Translations under genes and position numbers: made by a program
From: Prorocentrum cordatum
Taxonomy: Eukaryota; Sar; Dinophyceae; Prorocentrales; Prorocentraceae
Reading direction: 5' to 3'
Length of the DNA stretch: 64,000 nt
Assembly: GCA_963575745.1 (NCBI GenBank)
Contig: CAUYUJ010010502.1
Span: 381,505-445,504, forward strand
Shown here: positions 51,416-61,317 of the stretch, piece by piece
Layout of the letters: the number at the start of each line of letters is the position of its first letter
Numbering within the stretch: position 1 is the stretch's first letter
Notes under the pieces: model-generated
Told to the model about the DNA's origin: nothing
The model's input: the letters and a program-made list of their open reading frames with translations, nothing else
Databases searched by the model: none

Positions 51416-51984
51416 AGGCCAAATTTACGCCGGAGCCACGTCGGATCTACAGTCGGGGCGTTGACCCAAGCAGCGAATAGATAAGGAGCGAGGCCCCATT
51501 TTCCCATACCGTTTCCCACGGAAGAGATGGGACAACCCGAGGCAAGCTGCAAAACCATCAAGGAACACGGAGCCCCTCCCCAACGAAAAGGGCTCCTTCC
51601 TCAGCGCCCCGACTGCAGCTCGGGTTCATGCCGGAGTGCCTCGGATGTACGTCGCATTCACGTCGGAGGTGCGTCAGACCCGCGTCGGAGCGTCGCCGCG
51701 CGGACGCCGTCCCGTGTCTGACGTGGCGCACCAGGCGCACCAGGCGCGCCCAGCACGCCCAGGGCTCCGCGGGCACTCGGGGGCACCTGGTAGGCGCGGC
51801 GCCCCCGGCGAGCGGGGCGCCCCTCGTCAGGAGGGTCGCGCACCGGGCGCCCGTGCTGGTTCGCAACGACTGCACGTCATGGCGATCCCTGCCTACCCAG
51901 ATCCCCAGCAGATTGGAGCAAAAGCAATGCGGATAAGTTTCGAAATGATACCGGAGAAAAGCCCCAGTCAAAGTCTTTGCAGGG
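51416..51984. other. Unassigned; GGCGCACCA-type short repeats
   Basis: GGCGCACCAGGCGCACCAGG and related 10-bp units at 51725-51755. No gene. Confidence 0.45.
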
Positions 51985-52662
51985 CTACCGGGCTATGGGG
52001 CTATTAGGCTATAGGGCGATAGGGCGTTGGGGCTGTGGGGCTATAGGGCTATGGAACTATAGGGCTGTAGGGCCATAGGCCTATAGGTCTATAGGGCTAT
52101 AGGGCGATCGGGCCATAGGGCCATAGGGCCGTAGGGCTGTAGGGCAATGGGGCCATGGGGCTCTTGGGCTATGGGGCTATAGGGCCATAGGGCTATGGGT
52201 CTATAGGGAGATGGGGCTCATGGCTATAGGGCCATAGGGCTATGAGTCTATCAGGATATGAGACTACGGGGCTATGGGGCTATAGGGCTATAGGCATATA
52301 GAGCTATGGAACTATAGGGCTATAGGGCTATAAGGCTATAAGGCTATGTGGCTATAGGGCTATAGGGCTATAGGGCTGTATGGCCATAGGGCTATAGGTC
52401 TATTGGGCTATCGGGCTATAGGGCTATAGGGCTATGGGGCTGCAGGGCTATTGGGCTATAGGGCTATGGGGATATAGGGCTATAGGGCTATATGGCTATA
52501 GGGCTATAGGGCTATAGAGCGATAGGGCTCTAGGGCTCTAGGGCTCTAGAGCGATAGGTCTATAAGGCTATAAGGCTACAGGACAGTAGGGCTATAGGGC
52601 TATTGGGCTATAGGGCTATTGGGCGATGGGGCCATAAGGCTATAGGGCTATAGGGTTATCAT
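51985..52662. repeat. GGGCTATA 8-bp tandem array, 0.68 kb
   Basis: About 80 copies of GGGCTATA with frequent GGGCCATA, GGTCTATA, GGGCGATA and GGGCTATG variants and occasional length changes. Each unit contains the palindrome CTATAG across the junction. An 8-bp period with TAG and ATA closes all forward frames, so unlike the triplet arrays it is not open. It ends against a second 8-bp array. Confidence 0.97.
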
Positions 52663-52722
52663 AAGGCACCTGGGCACCTGCAGGGGCACCTGGGCACCTG
52701 GGCACCCAGGCACCCGGGCGGG
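52663..52722. repeat. GGGCACCT 8-bp tandem array
   Basis: Six to seven units of GGGCACCT or (A/G)GGCACCC, directly next to the GGGCTATA array and sharing its GGGC half and its period. Confidence 0.85.
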
Positions 52723-52870
52723 TCACGGAAATCGGTGACAAACCCCACCTGACCATATGAATCCGCGAGGACCCCTACGGAGGCAAGCTCTGAGTGGGGA
52801 ACCTTCGTCCTCCGGGGGTTCGCCCTCGCTGGGCCCCGGGACCGCCAGACCACGACTCGGGACGGAGAGC
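52723..52870. other. Short unassigned segment
   Basis: No feature seen. Confidence 0.4.
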
Positions 52871-53108
52871 CCGCCTCCTCCTCCTCCTCCTCCTCCTCCT
52901 CCTCCTCCTCCTCCTCCTCCTCCTCCTCCTCCTCCTCCTCCCCTCCTCCTCCTCCTCCTCCTCCTCCCTCCTCCCCCCCTCCCCCTCTCTCCCTCCTCCT
53001 CCCTCCTCCTCCTCTCCTCCTCCTCCTCCTCCCTCCTCCCTCCTCCTCCTCCTCCTCCTCCTCCTCCTCCTCCTCCTCCCCCTCCCCCTCCTCCTCCTCC
53101 TCCCGGGG
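52871..53108. repeat. (CTC)n microsatellite
   Basis: CTC triplets with CCCT and TCTC interruptions. Confidence 0.95.
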
Positions 53109-53673
53109 GAAAGGGTCGGTACCTCGGGAACCCCGTATCGGAAAAACCAAGACATCGGATCTCTGGGTATGCTGAGTCCCCCCCTGGTGCCAGCTGTGCG
53201 GTGGGAGGGCGGGCGGAAGCGGCCGGGACAGCCTGCGAAGGTCCCGTTGGGAGCTTGCCTCCTCCCCCACAGCGCCTCCCCTGAGCCTGGACAAGGAAGG
53301 GAGTCTGCGCGTGTCAAACTGGCCCCCCCTTCCCTCCTTCCCACCCTCTCCCCCCCCCCTCCCCCCTCCGCGAACATCCTCCACCCGCTCTTCACCCCCC
53401 TCCACCCTAGAAGTCAAAGGATCCGCTTGGGCTCGAGATGACTTCAAGATGGTCCCAGGCAGCCAAGATGGTACCCAAGATGCCGCAGCCTGGGGAAAGT
53501 TGGACCAGCACTGCGCCCAATGTGACCCCAAGAGGCCATAACATGCCTCCAAATCTGCTTCATGGGCTTACGATGCCGTCCAAGGATGTTCCCGAACACC
53601 CAGAACCCTGTTCAAAACGTACCGTGCTTCAGTGAGCTGTGTTCTCTCTTTTTCCACTTCTGATGAGCTTCAA
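53109..53673. other. Unassigned sequence
   Basis: No gene recognised. CAAGATGGT(C/A)CC occurs twice (53445-53475). Confidence 0.4.
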
Positions 53674-53685
53674 GGTGGCCCAGAG
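53674..53685 (+). repeat. 12-bp direct repeat, left (candidate target duplication)
   Basis: GGTGGCCCAGAG, repeated exactly at 53845-53856 on the other side of element A copy 2. Confidence 0.75.
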
Positions 53686-53844
53686 TGACTACCTACCAGA
53701 CCACCCCAACCCAACCCGAAGACCCCAATTTCGGGTTGGGGGGGGTACGGGTTCCATATGTGTTTTTTCAGCGTTCCCCAACCCCCCCCAACTGGAAATG
53801 GAGGGCAAAGTGAGGTCTTCGGGTTGGGTTGGGGTGGTTTGGTG
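53686..53844 (+). mobile_element. Short inverted-repeat element (family A, copy 2)
   Basis: 159 bp between two perfect 12-bp direct repeats. Terminal inverted repeats of about 32 bp: the left arm ends in CCCAACCCAACCCGAAGACC (to 53724) and the right arm begins GGTCTTCGGGTTGGGTTGGG (from 53814); the innermost 25 bp pair perfectly. The core has a G-run, a pyrimidine run and TTTTTTCAG. The 12-bp duplication is long for most DNA transposons. It lacks coding capacity. Confidence 0.85.
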
Positions 53845-53856
53845 GGTGGCCCAGAG
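53845..53856 (+). repeat. 12-bp direct repeat, right (candidate target duplication)
   Basis: Exact copy of 53674-53685. Confidence 0.75.
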
Positions 53857-53984
53857 AGCCCGAAGAGATCCTCGAGAGGAACCTCAAGACTGCCCCCTCG
53901 TCCCAAGAGCGCCCGTCGCGAGGCGAGCTTCCGATGTCCGGCGGCGGCAGGCCGACGCCAGTCTATGATTCCCCCCTCGTTCCT

Positions 53985-54045
53985 CCTCGTCCTCCTCCTC
54001 GTCATCCTCCTCCTCCTCCTCCTCGTCCTCCTCCTCGTCCTCCTC

Positions 54046-54081
<36 letters not shown>

Positions 54082-54135
54082 CTCCTCCTTGTATTTTTTC
54101 CGTATCCTCGTCTTCCTTCTTCTCCTCCTCCGAAG
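53985..54135. repeat. (CTC)n/(GTC)n microsatellite
   Basis: CTCCTCGTC-type triplets. Confidence 0.95.
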
Positions 54136-54544
54136 GCCCCCAAGACGGCCCGACGAGCGCCCCAAGCGAACCCCAGGCGCTCCCCAGAACGCCCAAAGTA
54201 GGGAGCCCACAAAGGACGTACGCGCCCAGCTATGTACATGAACACGGCCCTTCGATCCGCGAGACGGGCCGCGATATACGCTCATTTGCGCAACGCGTAC
54301 TCTCGAAACCAGCGTGGATTGATGTACGTGTACGTCCTTCTGTCGCTCCTGACAAAGAGAGCCCCATCCCACGAGGCGAAGGCGTGGCCGGCTGCCTCCT
54401 GCGGGCTCTCGCGCCCCTCGGCCCCCACGGGCGTCGGTCGGCCGACGGGGGGCCCTCGCGGCGCCCCGAGGGGGGGAGGCCCCCCGCTGGCGGGCACACG
54501 GGTCCTGGGCCCGAGGAGGGCCTGGCTGGGACGGGGTGCAGGTG
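54136..54544. other. Unassigned sequence
   Basis: No gene recognised. Confidence 0.4.
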
Positions 54545-54720
54545 TCTAGGGCTCCCGACTTCGCGCTTCGCGCTCCGCGAAGCGCGAGGCGCGAATAACT
54601 TCGCGCTCTCGCGCCGCCCCCCCCAAAGGGAGAAGAGGAGGACGAGGAGGAAGGGGAGAAGGAGCGAGGACCGCGAAGCGCGAAGCGCGAATAACTTCGC
54701 GCCCTCGTGGGAGCCCTTGA
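54545..54720. repeat. GCGCGAATAACTTCGCGC repeats and palindromes
   Basis: GCGCGAATAACTTCGCGC occurs at about 54587 and 54686; each copy is preceded by CGAAGCGCGA-type palindromic sequence. A GGA tract separates them. Confidence 0.75.
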
Positions 54721-54896
54721 GGTGTACAGGTGGCGCCCTCGGACCGATGGCCCGCCTCCCCGAGTGGAGAGACAATAACCGAATGGTGATAAAGGTTCGC
54801 GGGTCAGCGCGGGGGCGGCGACAGCATACGCCGCCGAGAGGGGGGGGCCCTGCGCAGATCCGAAGATTCGCGCGGAGCTCCGAAAGTCTACGGCTG
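54721..54896. other. Unassigned; possible single arm of element L
   Basis: TGCGCAGATCCGAAGATTCG at about 54854-54873 resembles the right arm of element L without a visible partner. Confidence 0.4.
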
Positions 54897-55015
54897 GGAA
54901 CGTGTGCTCAGCGTGTCGCGGCCGGGGCCCTTGCCACACGCTGTGCCCTGGACACGGACTGCGCGTCGCTCCGCTCAGCCCAACGAGAGGCTGGGCAAGA
55001 CTCGGGACGCGCACG
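54897..55015 (+). repeat. Dispersed repeat J, copy 2
   Basis: Diverged match to 27098-27222, in the same strand orientation. Confidence 0.6.
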
Positions 55016-55765
55016 CGTGGTGCAATGGGGACGTAGCGTTTCGCGCCGACGCGTCGTGGGCCAGAACTGGCGGCGCGACACGCCAAGCCAAAATGCCTGA
55101 CCGCAAATGTCTCCCGCCCAGCGCGTGCGGCGCCCTTCTCCCTCCGCCCTCTCCTCCCCCGCTCCCCGCCCCTGCCTGCCCGTGAACCAATCCTCGTTAG
55201 ACGTTCGCACATTTGCCCGGGTGCCGGAGGCACGGGCCAAGTTTTCCCCCCGAGTTCTAGATTGGCACGGCCTTCGGGCCGATCGGGAGTTGCGTTGCGT
55301 TGCGTTGCGTGCGGCGCCCCGCCTCCGCGCGCGCCCCGCGGGCTCGCCGCCGCCCCGCCGGCGGCGGCGGCGGCGTGCGCCGCACTCGCCGGCTCCGGCC
55401 TGCGCCGCGGGAGGCGGCGGGGCGGAGTGATTTCTCGAAGCGGCAGGGCCGGTCTTGTCGTCGTAAAGGGGAGACAAATACCCATACCTCGAGAGGGGGA
55501 TCGACCACGGAATTGGCTTGCCCCAAACTTGGAATCTTCGCCGGATCTACGAACAATGCGAGGACTGCTCCGTAGAGTTACGGGGCATGTGGCGAATTTG
55601 TCGCAGATTCGCTGGACAAGGCAATTTCGGGGTAAGCATTTCTGCAGTCGATTTCCTAATCCAGTAGTGTCACCATTGCCTGGTTTTCGCCTTTTCGGGC
55701 ATCCTGGGAGGCATTTCACCACCGCCAGGTTCGGCTCGAAGTGCTAGTCAGGGCGCTCCCTGGGA
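55016..55765. other. 0.75 kb without a recognisable gene
   Basis: Contains a GTTGC pentamer run (55289-55309) and a GGCGGC-rich block near 55360. Frames on both strands overlap. Nothing is called. Confidence 0.4.
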
Positions 55766-55975
55766 GAGGTCGGTGGCGCAGCGGTAAAGGTACCTCGTTC
55801 CGGTGGCGACATCCGAACCCTACCCCCGCCGACCGCTGATTCTCGTGAATCGATGGAAGGCGGGGGTGGGGTTCGGATTTCGCCAGGTGTCCAACGAATT
55901 CCGAGCCGCCGCCCATCGAGTTGCCTGGGTCGTTGATCGGCGAAGGTAGAGTTCCGATGTCACCGCCGATCTTTT
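55766..55975 (+). repeat. Double-hairpin dispersed element E, copy 2, with tRNA-like head
   Basis: As in copy 1, two stem-loops follow each other: CGACATCCGAACCCTACCCC with GGGGTGGGGTTCGGATTTCG, and CCGAGCCGCC...GGTAGAGTTCCGATGTCACC. Here the element is preceded by GGTGGCGCAGCGGTAAAGG (55772-55790), which fits the box A pattern of an RNA polymerase III promoter, with GGTTCGGATT-like sequence 80-90 bp on. A tRNA-derived SINE is possible; the tRNA fold itself is not intact. Confidence 0.65.
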
Positions 55976-56469
55976 TTCGAAACGGCAAGGCCGCTTGCTG
56001 CACCGCCTCCCCCAAACAAATCTTGCGAATGGTAATTAGAAAACTGAATGAGACAAGGAACAAGACAGAACAAGCATACGTAACCACTGTATACATACGC
56101 TCGTAAAGCAACCCTCGCCGCAGAGGTGAAGCAATGCTGCGGGAATGGCTCTGGAGCCGGGGGGGGGGAGTTCACACGACCACGACGGGACATCATCTTG
56201 GGGGTTTGAACGACACTCCTCCCTCCTTTTCCTCTTCCTTTTCCTCCTCCTCCTCCTCCTCCAACTTCTTTTCCTCACCCCTCGCGCGCTCCTCCTCGTT
56301 CCATCACCTTCCGCCTCCCTGGACCTCGGGGGTGGTCAATGGAATCGCGGAGACACCAGGAGTTCGCAGGAGGCCCCAGGGGCCCTCAAGAGCTCTCCGA
56401 AGGCCGCAGGAGATCCCAGGAGGCGCCAGGAGGTCACAGGGGAAAGTCCCAGGATGCCTCAGGATCTCG
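55976..56469. other. Unassigned; CTC and AGGAGGCCCAGG patches
   Basis: A CTC-rich tract at 56218-56262 and CAGGAG(G)-type units at 56357-56450. No gene. Confidence 0.45.
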
Positions 56470-57440
56470 GGGGATCCTTGTGATCTCGGAGTCCTGGGCC
56501 CACGGGTGTTCGAAAACTGTCAGTTGGAACAGCTCTCTGGCGTTTGAAACTTCTGAAACCCCTGATTTCTTAAATGTCAGGGATCATGGATATCTGGGAG
56601 TCCAGGGCGCATGGACTTCCAGACGTTTTACAACATGTTGGAACATTTCTTGTGTTGACCTTTTGGATACGTCTAAACGGTTAAAATGTTTCGAACTCCT
56701 GCAGCCCTGATTTCCAACATTTCTTAGTTTGAAGATCTGGGGATCCTGGCCCCAGGGATTCCAAATGTTCTGACACAGAAAAACTGAATGCCTAAATTAG
56801 TGTAGGAGATTCTGCAGGTAAGAAACTGTTCAAACTTCACGGTTTCTTGCAACGTTTGGGATACGTGGTTTCTGTAATTCCGGGGGCCCAAGGATGTGCA
56901 AAAAGTTTAACCGACCAAGCGACTTCCGAGTGATTAAAACTTCATGCGCCTGAATCCGATGCTTTCCTATACATGCTTATATACGAAGTTTGAACCATGT
57001 GACATCCCTGGCATCATGAAGTTCGGGGATCCTGGAGATCAGGGGGTCCAGGGCCTGGGGATTCCCAAACGCGTCAATATTAAAGCTTTCTCAAGTTTCG
57101 GATGCTGAAGATTTTAAACTTGAACATCGGGGATCCTAGAGACTTGGAGATCCAGGACCCACGGAGTTTCACAACAAACAAAACCTTCGAACAAGTTTAA
57201 GCCTCTGAGGTCTTCAAGATTTGCGTTAACAAATTGTACGTTTCGAAATAGTTCTGAACTTTTGAAGCCCAAGGTGTCCTGGATTGTGGGTCCTGCAGTT
57301 CTGGGGGTCCAGGGACCATGGATTTGCAAACATGTTGAAACTCCAAAACATAGAAATCTTCGCTTCACGAACGTAAAAACGGCTGGCTTCCAGGATTCCC
57401 AATGAACCCTGAAGATCTTGGAATACATGGCCCATCGATT
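56470..57440 (+). repeat. Ancient diverged tandem repeat, unit roughly 100-150 bp
   Basis: GGGGATCCT(G/A)GAGATC followed by GGAGTCCAGGG and CCATGGATTTCCAAA-like sequence recurs around 56472, 56580, 56735, 57018, 57128, 57275 and 57390. Between these lie AT-rich segments with TTTTGAAACTTC-like motifs. Units are too diverged to measure by eye. This is one of the least GC-rich kilobases of the window. No gene. Confidence 0.6.
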
Positions 57441-58062
57441 TTGGAACCTCTTGGATGCCTCTTGGGGCCTCCCTGGGAACTTCTGGAGGTCCTCTCGAAA
57501 CGGATCGCTGGACCCCTCCCGACGTCCAAACGCCATCTCTCCAGGAGCATGCGGGTACATCCGGGGAGGTCCAGGCAGAAAGCGCCGATTAAACGCCGAG
57601 CGCGCCCTCAATAAAATCAGAATTGTTGTGGTTGTCTTGGGCCTGCACAAGTTTCAGGAGCGTCGTCGTCGAGCGAAAACGCAACGTCGGAGGCTTGCCT
57701 TCTGGCTTCTCAATGCTTGAGAAGGAGGAGGAAAGGAGGAGGAGGAGGAGGAGGAGGAAGGGGAGGAGGGAGAAGAATGGTGGACTGGCGCGAAGGGCGC
57801 GATGGAAGAGTCCCCCATTCCCCTCCTCCCCCGCTCAGGAGATGACAGAAGGCCACAGCCTCACGCACGACCATCACATGATAGCTTTTCGAGTTTGTCA
57901 GGCGTGAGAAAGGCAAAAGAAGCCTTGGTTTTCCCAGTGGGGCCGCTTGGGGTAGCACAACAGCTTCTTGTTTTCAGTAGTTTACCCCTTGCGTTGTCAA
58001 TCCGATGCGATATTCGAAGTGCACCCGGCTGCGCAGGCCCATGAGAACACGTTGCACACGCT
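57441..58062. other. Unassigned; short (GGA)n tract
   Basis: GGA/GAG triplets at 57720-57770. No gene. Confidence 0.45.
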
Positions 58063-58690
58063 ACGATTTTACTGATGCAGGACGGCCCCACGGAAAAAAC
58101 ATCATGTCTTTCTGCCCATGTGGGATGTCGGAATGCAACGCGAACAAATATTGAGTGGCGTATGCGAGCGCGGCGACGATGGCGACGGCCACGGCCGCGA
58201 CAGCGACTCGTCGACGCCATCGCTATGAGTGCGGCGCCAGCATGCTGGGCCGACGGCGGGGCAACCGGGGCTGCAGCGTACGTGGCTGACGTCGCGACAA
58301 GGGAGATGCCAGCAGCGAGCTCTTTCCCCACGGTGTCGGTCCAGGCCTTGTGCTGGTCTATGTCAGCGAACGTCGTGATGCCCTCGCTGAGCATTTTCTG
58401 TGCTTGGTCGAGGTTCGTGCCGCGCGCCAAGAGGCCGATGTTGCTGGTGACCGCCTTCACCATGTTCTGTGCACCGTCGGAGTCCAAGCTGACGACCTGG
58501 AACAAGGCGCCGTACCGGGCAGCGGCGGTCACGATCGCTGCGGTGTCCGAGCGCTCGAGCGCCTTGACGTTCGTGGCGATGTAGCAAAGCTTGCCGGTTT
58601 GCGTTTCCTCAAAGGTGGCGACTGCGGCGCTCGTGCGTGCCACTGGCTGGCGAACTGGGGAGCGGGATATCTTGACCGACAAGGTTGCGA
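58063..58690 (-). pseudogene. Unrecognised protein fragment with C-terminal membrane anchor, frameshifted
   Basis: The minus-strand frame from about 58690 to 58210 reads like a folded protein: TFEETQTGKLCYIATNVKAL, DTAAIVTAAARYGALFQVVS, AQNMVKAVTSNIGLLARG and FADIDQHKAWTDTVGKELAA. After about 58210 this frame becomes Arg-rich and implausible. Shifting frame by one base there gives VAVAAVAVAIVAALAYATQY, a strong transmembrane helix, then LFALHSDIPHGQKDMMFFP and a stop at 58063-58065. The original product was therefore probably anchored in a membrane by its C-terminus. The frame has no ATG at its upstream end before a TAG near 58785, so the 5' part is missing or on another exon. I do not recognise the family. 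Confidence 0.55.
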
Positions 58691-59039
58691 GCCCAGTGAA
58701 GAGGCTGGCCCGCGCCAGGTGGAAAATGGCGGAGCTCTGGATGATATGGTTTCTCGAGCGCAGCAGGGTCTATCCTTCTTCGTTGCAAGTTGCACGTGTA
58801 TTTCGTGCAGCCCGTGAGGCGAGGGAAGAGGGGACGGATGATAAGAAGGGACAAGGAGGAGGGAGGAGGATGGAACACGAGAGAGAGAGAGAGAGAGAAT
58901 AGAAGGAGAGGGGCTGGGAGCAGAAAACACATGGCAGAACCAGACGGGCAGATTGCAGATCGGGCGGTTAGACCCTGATGGGCGGGTCGGGAAGGCGGGC
59001 CCAAGCTGCCAGGTCGAGCAGGCCGGTTGCTAAAGCGCG
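58691..59039. other. Unassigned sequence
   Basis: Short (GA)n at 58880-58897. No gene. Confidence 0.4.
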
Positions 59040-59365
59040 CGTCCTGCATGAATCGCGTGGAAGTCTCGAGCGACAGCGCCTGAGTGTCGAAGGCGCTGCG
59101 TCTGAAGAAATAAAGAGCAAGTCCCACGCGAGAGTGCGATTCCTGCTAAAATTGTGATGAAGTCCCGCCCGGGGGCGCGATGTGGGAATCCGTTGAGGAA
59201 ATATCAGGCAGGAGTCGCTGTTGTTGTAAAACAAAAGCCAACAACACAGTTCGGTGGCCCCAAACTGTCCCGTGTAAAAAATCAGGTGCGGGCTGAGCAC
59301 TGTAATTGAAAAGCGCAATCGTTACCCGAGGGGGGATAATCCAACAACAACAACAATAATAAATT
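59040..59365 (+). repeat. Composite dispersed element H, copy 1
   Basis: Head of about 40-bp tandem units built on GGAAGTC(T/C)C...GCG(A/G)GAGCG (starts near 59060, 59119, 59159 and 59199), then GTTGTTGTAA, a unique tail with TGTAAAAAATCAGGTGCG, and a terminal (CAA)n run at 59341-59357. Same order and orientation as 59940-60360. Confidence 0.75.
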
Positions 59366-59577
59366 TAAGACTGTTCGCCCTTATATGCTCGAGTGTCCAA
59401 TAACGCGTATTTCCCAAACCCTCGATACCCGCCCTCTTCGTCTTCGATCGAACCCCTTTTGGGGGGTATACCTTTCTTACCTGCAGACCGGGCCCCGGCA
59501 AGCGGCGGAGCGGCCGCGGACCGTCGGCCTGGCCAGCGGCAGCGCTGATCGGCGGGCCGGCCGTGGACCGTCGACCC
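59366..59577. other. Short unassigned segment between copies of element H
   Basis: No feature seen. Confidence 0.4.
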
Positions 59578-59585
59578 GACCACGA

Positions 59586-59617
<32 letters not shown>

Positions 59618-59665
59618 ACGTCGAAGACGACGGCGACGACGACGACGGCGACGACGAGCGAAAGC
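59578..59665. repeat. (GAC)n microsatellite
   Basis: GAC triplets with GGC and GTC variants. Confidence 0.95.
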
Positions 59666-59939
59666 GAGAGCGAGAAAGAACGACAGCAGGGCCACGAAGG
59701 GCACGAAGTAGGCCACGAAGGGCGACAGCGGGGACACAAAGGGAATGCGTATGGGGCCACGAAGAGCGCGAACGAGCGGGGGCCACGAAGTGTAGATAAT
59801 GCGGGGCCACACACGGCAACTATGGAGCCACTGAGGGTAGCAACTGGGCCACGTAGGACAATGAGGGGGCACAAATGGCGACAGCAGGGCCGCGAAGGGC
59901 ATGCACATGGGGCCACAACGGGCGCGATTTCTGGGTGCC
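59666..59939. repeat. GGCCACGAAGGGC-type irregular repeat
   Basis: GGCCACGAAG(A/G)GC and GGGCCAC(A/G) recur every 18-40 bp between about 59690 and 59925. Confidence 0.65.
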
Positions 59940-60360
59940 TTGGTGTCGGGAGCGCGGCGCTTGGGCAAATTGCAGGAAATTCCAACGCAAGGCCATTCTT
60001 CAGTAAGTTGCAAGCAAGTCTCCAGCGAGAGCGCGACCCCAGAGCGCCGGGAGAGCGATTCTTGAATACATTGTAAGGAAGTTCCAAGCGAGAGCGCTAT
60101 TCCTTAATAAAATGCGAGGAAGTCTCGGGCGGGAGCGGGGGCCTGGCTAAATTGGAGGGAAGTCTCAGGCGGGAGCCGTTGTTGTTGTAACCCGGGGGCC
60201 AGGGGGCCAGCTTGAGCAGGAAGACTTTCCCTGTCAAAAAACAGGATGCGAGCGTCGAGGGGCACACTTTGATTGAGAAAAAACAGTATGCACCGGTGGG
60301 GGGGATCAAGAATAATCATTCTTCAGAAATGAGAATTCAACAACAATAACAACATCAAAC
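59940..60360 (+). repeat. Composite dispersed element H, copy 2
   Basis: Units start near 59976, 60014, 60077, 60118 and 60158 (spacings 38, 63, 41 and 40 bp), followed by GTTGTTGTAA, a tail with CCTGTCAAAAAACAGGATGC and a terminal (CAA)n-like run at 60337-60357. Confidence 0.8.
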
Positions 60361-60574
60361 CAAAACAAATGCCTCTAGGCATTGAGCGCGGTTCAGAACG
60401 TTGCCGTACCAGTCCTCCGCCCCCAACCCAAGCCATACAATAGGATCAGCAGGGAAAACAAGCGACGCCAAGGATGGTGGAAGGCGAGGTGCTGGTGCAG
60501 GCAAGAGTAGCGAACGTACTGAAGGAACGCATCTGTGGCGGGGGCAGGGGAGGAGCTAAAGAAGGAGGAGGAGG
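60361..60574. other. Short unassigned segment
   Basis: No feature seen. Confidence 0.4.
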
Positions 60575-61290
60575 AGGACCAGTGTAAACCCAAGATTCAT
60601 CAACGATGTTTGAATAAACCTTGCCTCCATGCTCCCTCTTCACAGGCCTCTACAACGGCTCATTTCCATTTGGGGAACTGCCTCGTTGGAAGACCACCCT
60701 CTGAAGACCCTGACGCATGCCAAAACCTTGCAAATGTCTGAAACCTCCTGAACCTGAACCTTGCTGACCCTTGCTGACCCTGAACCTCCTGAAGACCCTG
60801 ACGTGAAACCCTTGCAAATGTCTGAAACGAATGTGCGGGGCGCCAAGGCGAAAACGGTCCGCCCTCAATGCGTGAAGCTCTTGCAAATGTTTAAGACGAA
60901 TGTGCGGGGCGCTAAAGCGGAAACCACGTTTTGAAAACGATGCGCCCTAAATCCATGAAACTCTTGCATTTGTTTTAAACGAATTTGCGCCGCGCTGAAG
61001 CGAAAACCACATTTTGAAAACGACCCTTCCTCAATCCATGAAACTCTTGCAAATGTTTCAAACGAATGTGCGCCACGGTAGGGCGAGAGCAACATGTTGA
61101 AAACGATCCGCCCCCAATCCGTGAAGCTCTTGGAAAATTCTAAAAGGACTGTGCGCCGCGCTACGGCGAGAGCCACATCTTGAAAACCACCCGCTCTCCA
61201 TCGGCGAAACTCTTGTCACCCTTTCAGCTTCAGAGTCAGAAGTGGTGAGAAAGTCTCAGGCGAATCGCCCGACCCGGGGTGCGACAGGGA
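60575..61290 (-). repeat. Composite dispersed element G, copy 2
   Basis: Reverse orientation relative to 8945-9560. Leader at 61290-61215, then five tandem units with CTTGCAAATG-type landmarks at 60811, 60880, 60963, 61046, 61129 and 61212: spacing is 69 bp once and exactly 83 bp four times. The tail (60720-60580) carries the complement of TCTTCCAACGAGGCAG and CATCGTTGATGA and ends at GGA triplets. Confidence 0.85.
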
Positions 61291-61317
61291 GAAATTATTT
61301 ATAAGGACAAGGAATGG

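Noticed and set aside
51985-52662. Telomere or interstitial telomere repeat
   Set aside because: The 8-bp unit GGGCTATA does not match the TTTAGGG-type repeat expected in dinoflagellates, and no terminal structure is seen.
53884-55722. Minus-strand 612-residue frame
   Set aside because: Low-complexity Arg/Glu/Pro composition, runs through (CTC)n, dispersed repeat J and element A; no recognisable domain.
55766-55845. Functional tRNA gene
   Set aside because: A box A-like motif is present, but there is no correctly spaced box B, anticodon arm or acceptor stem.
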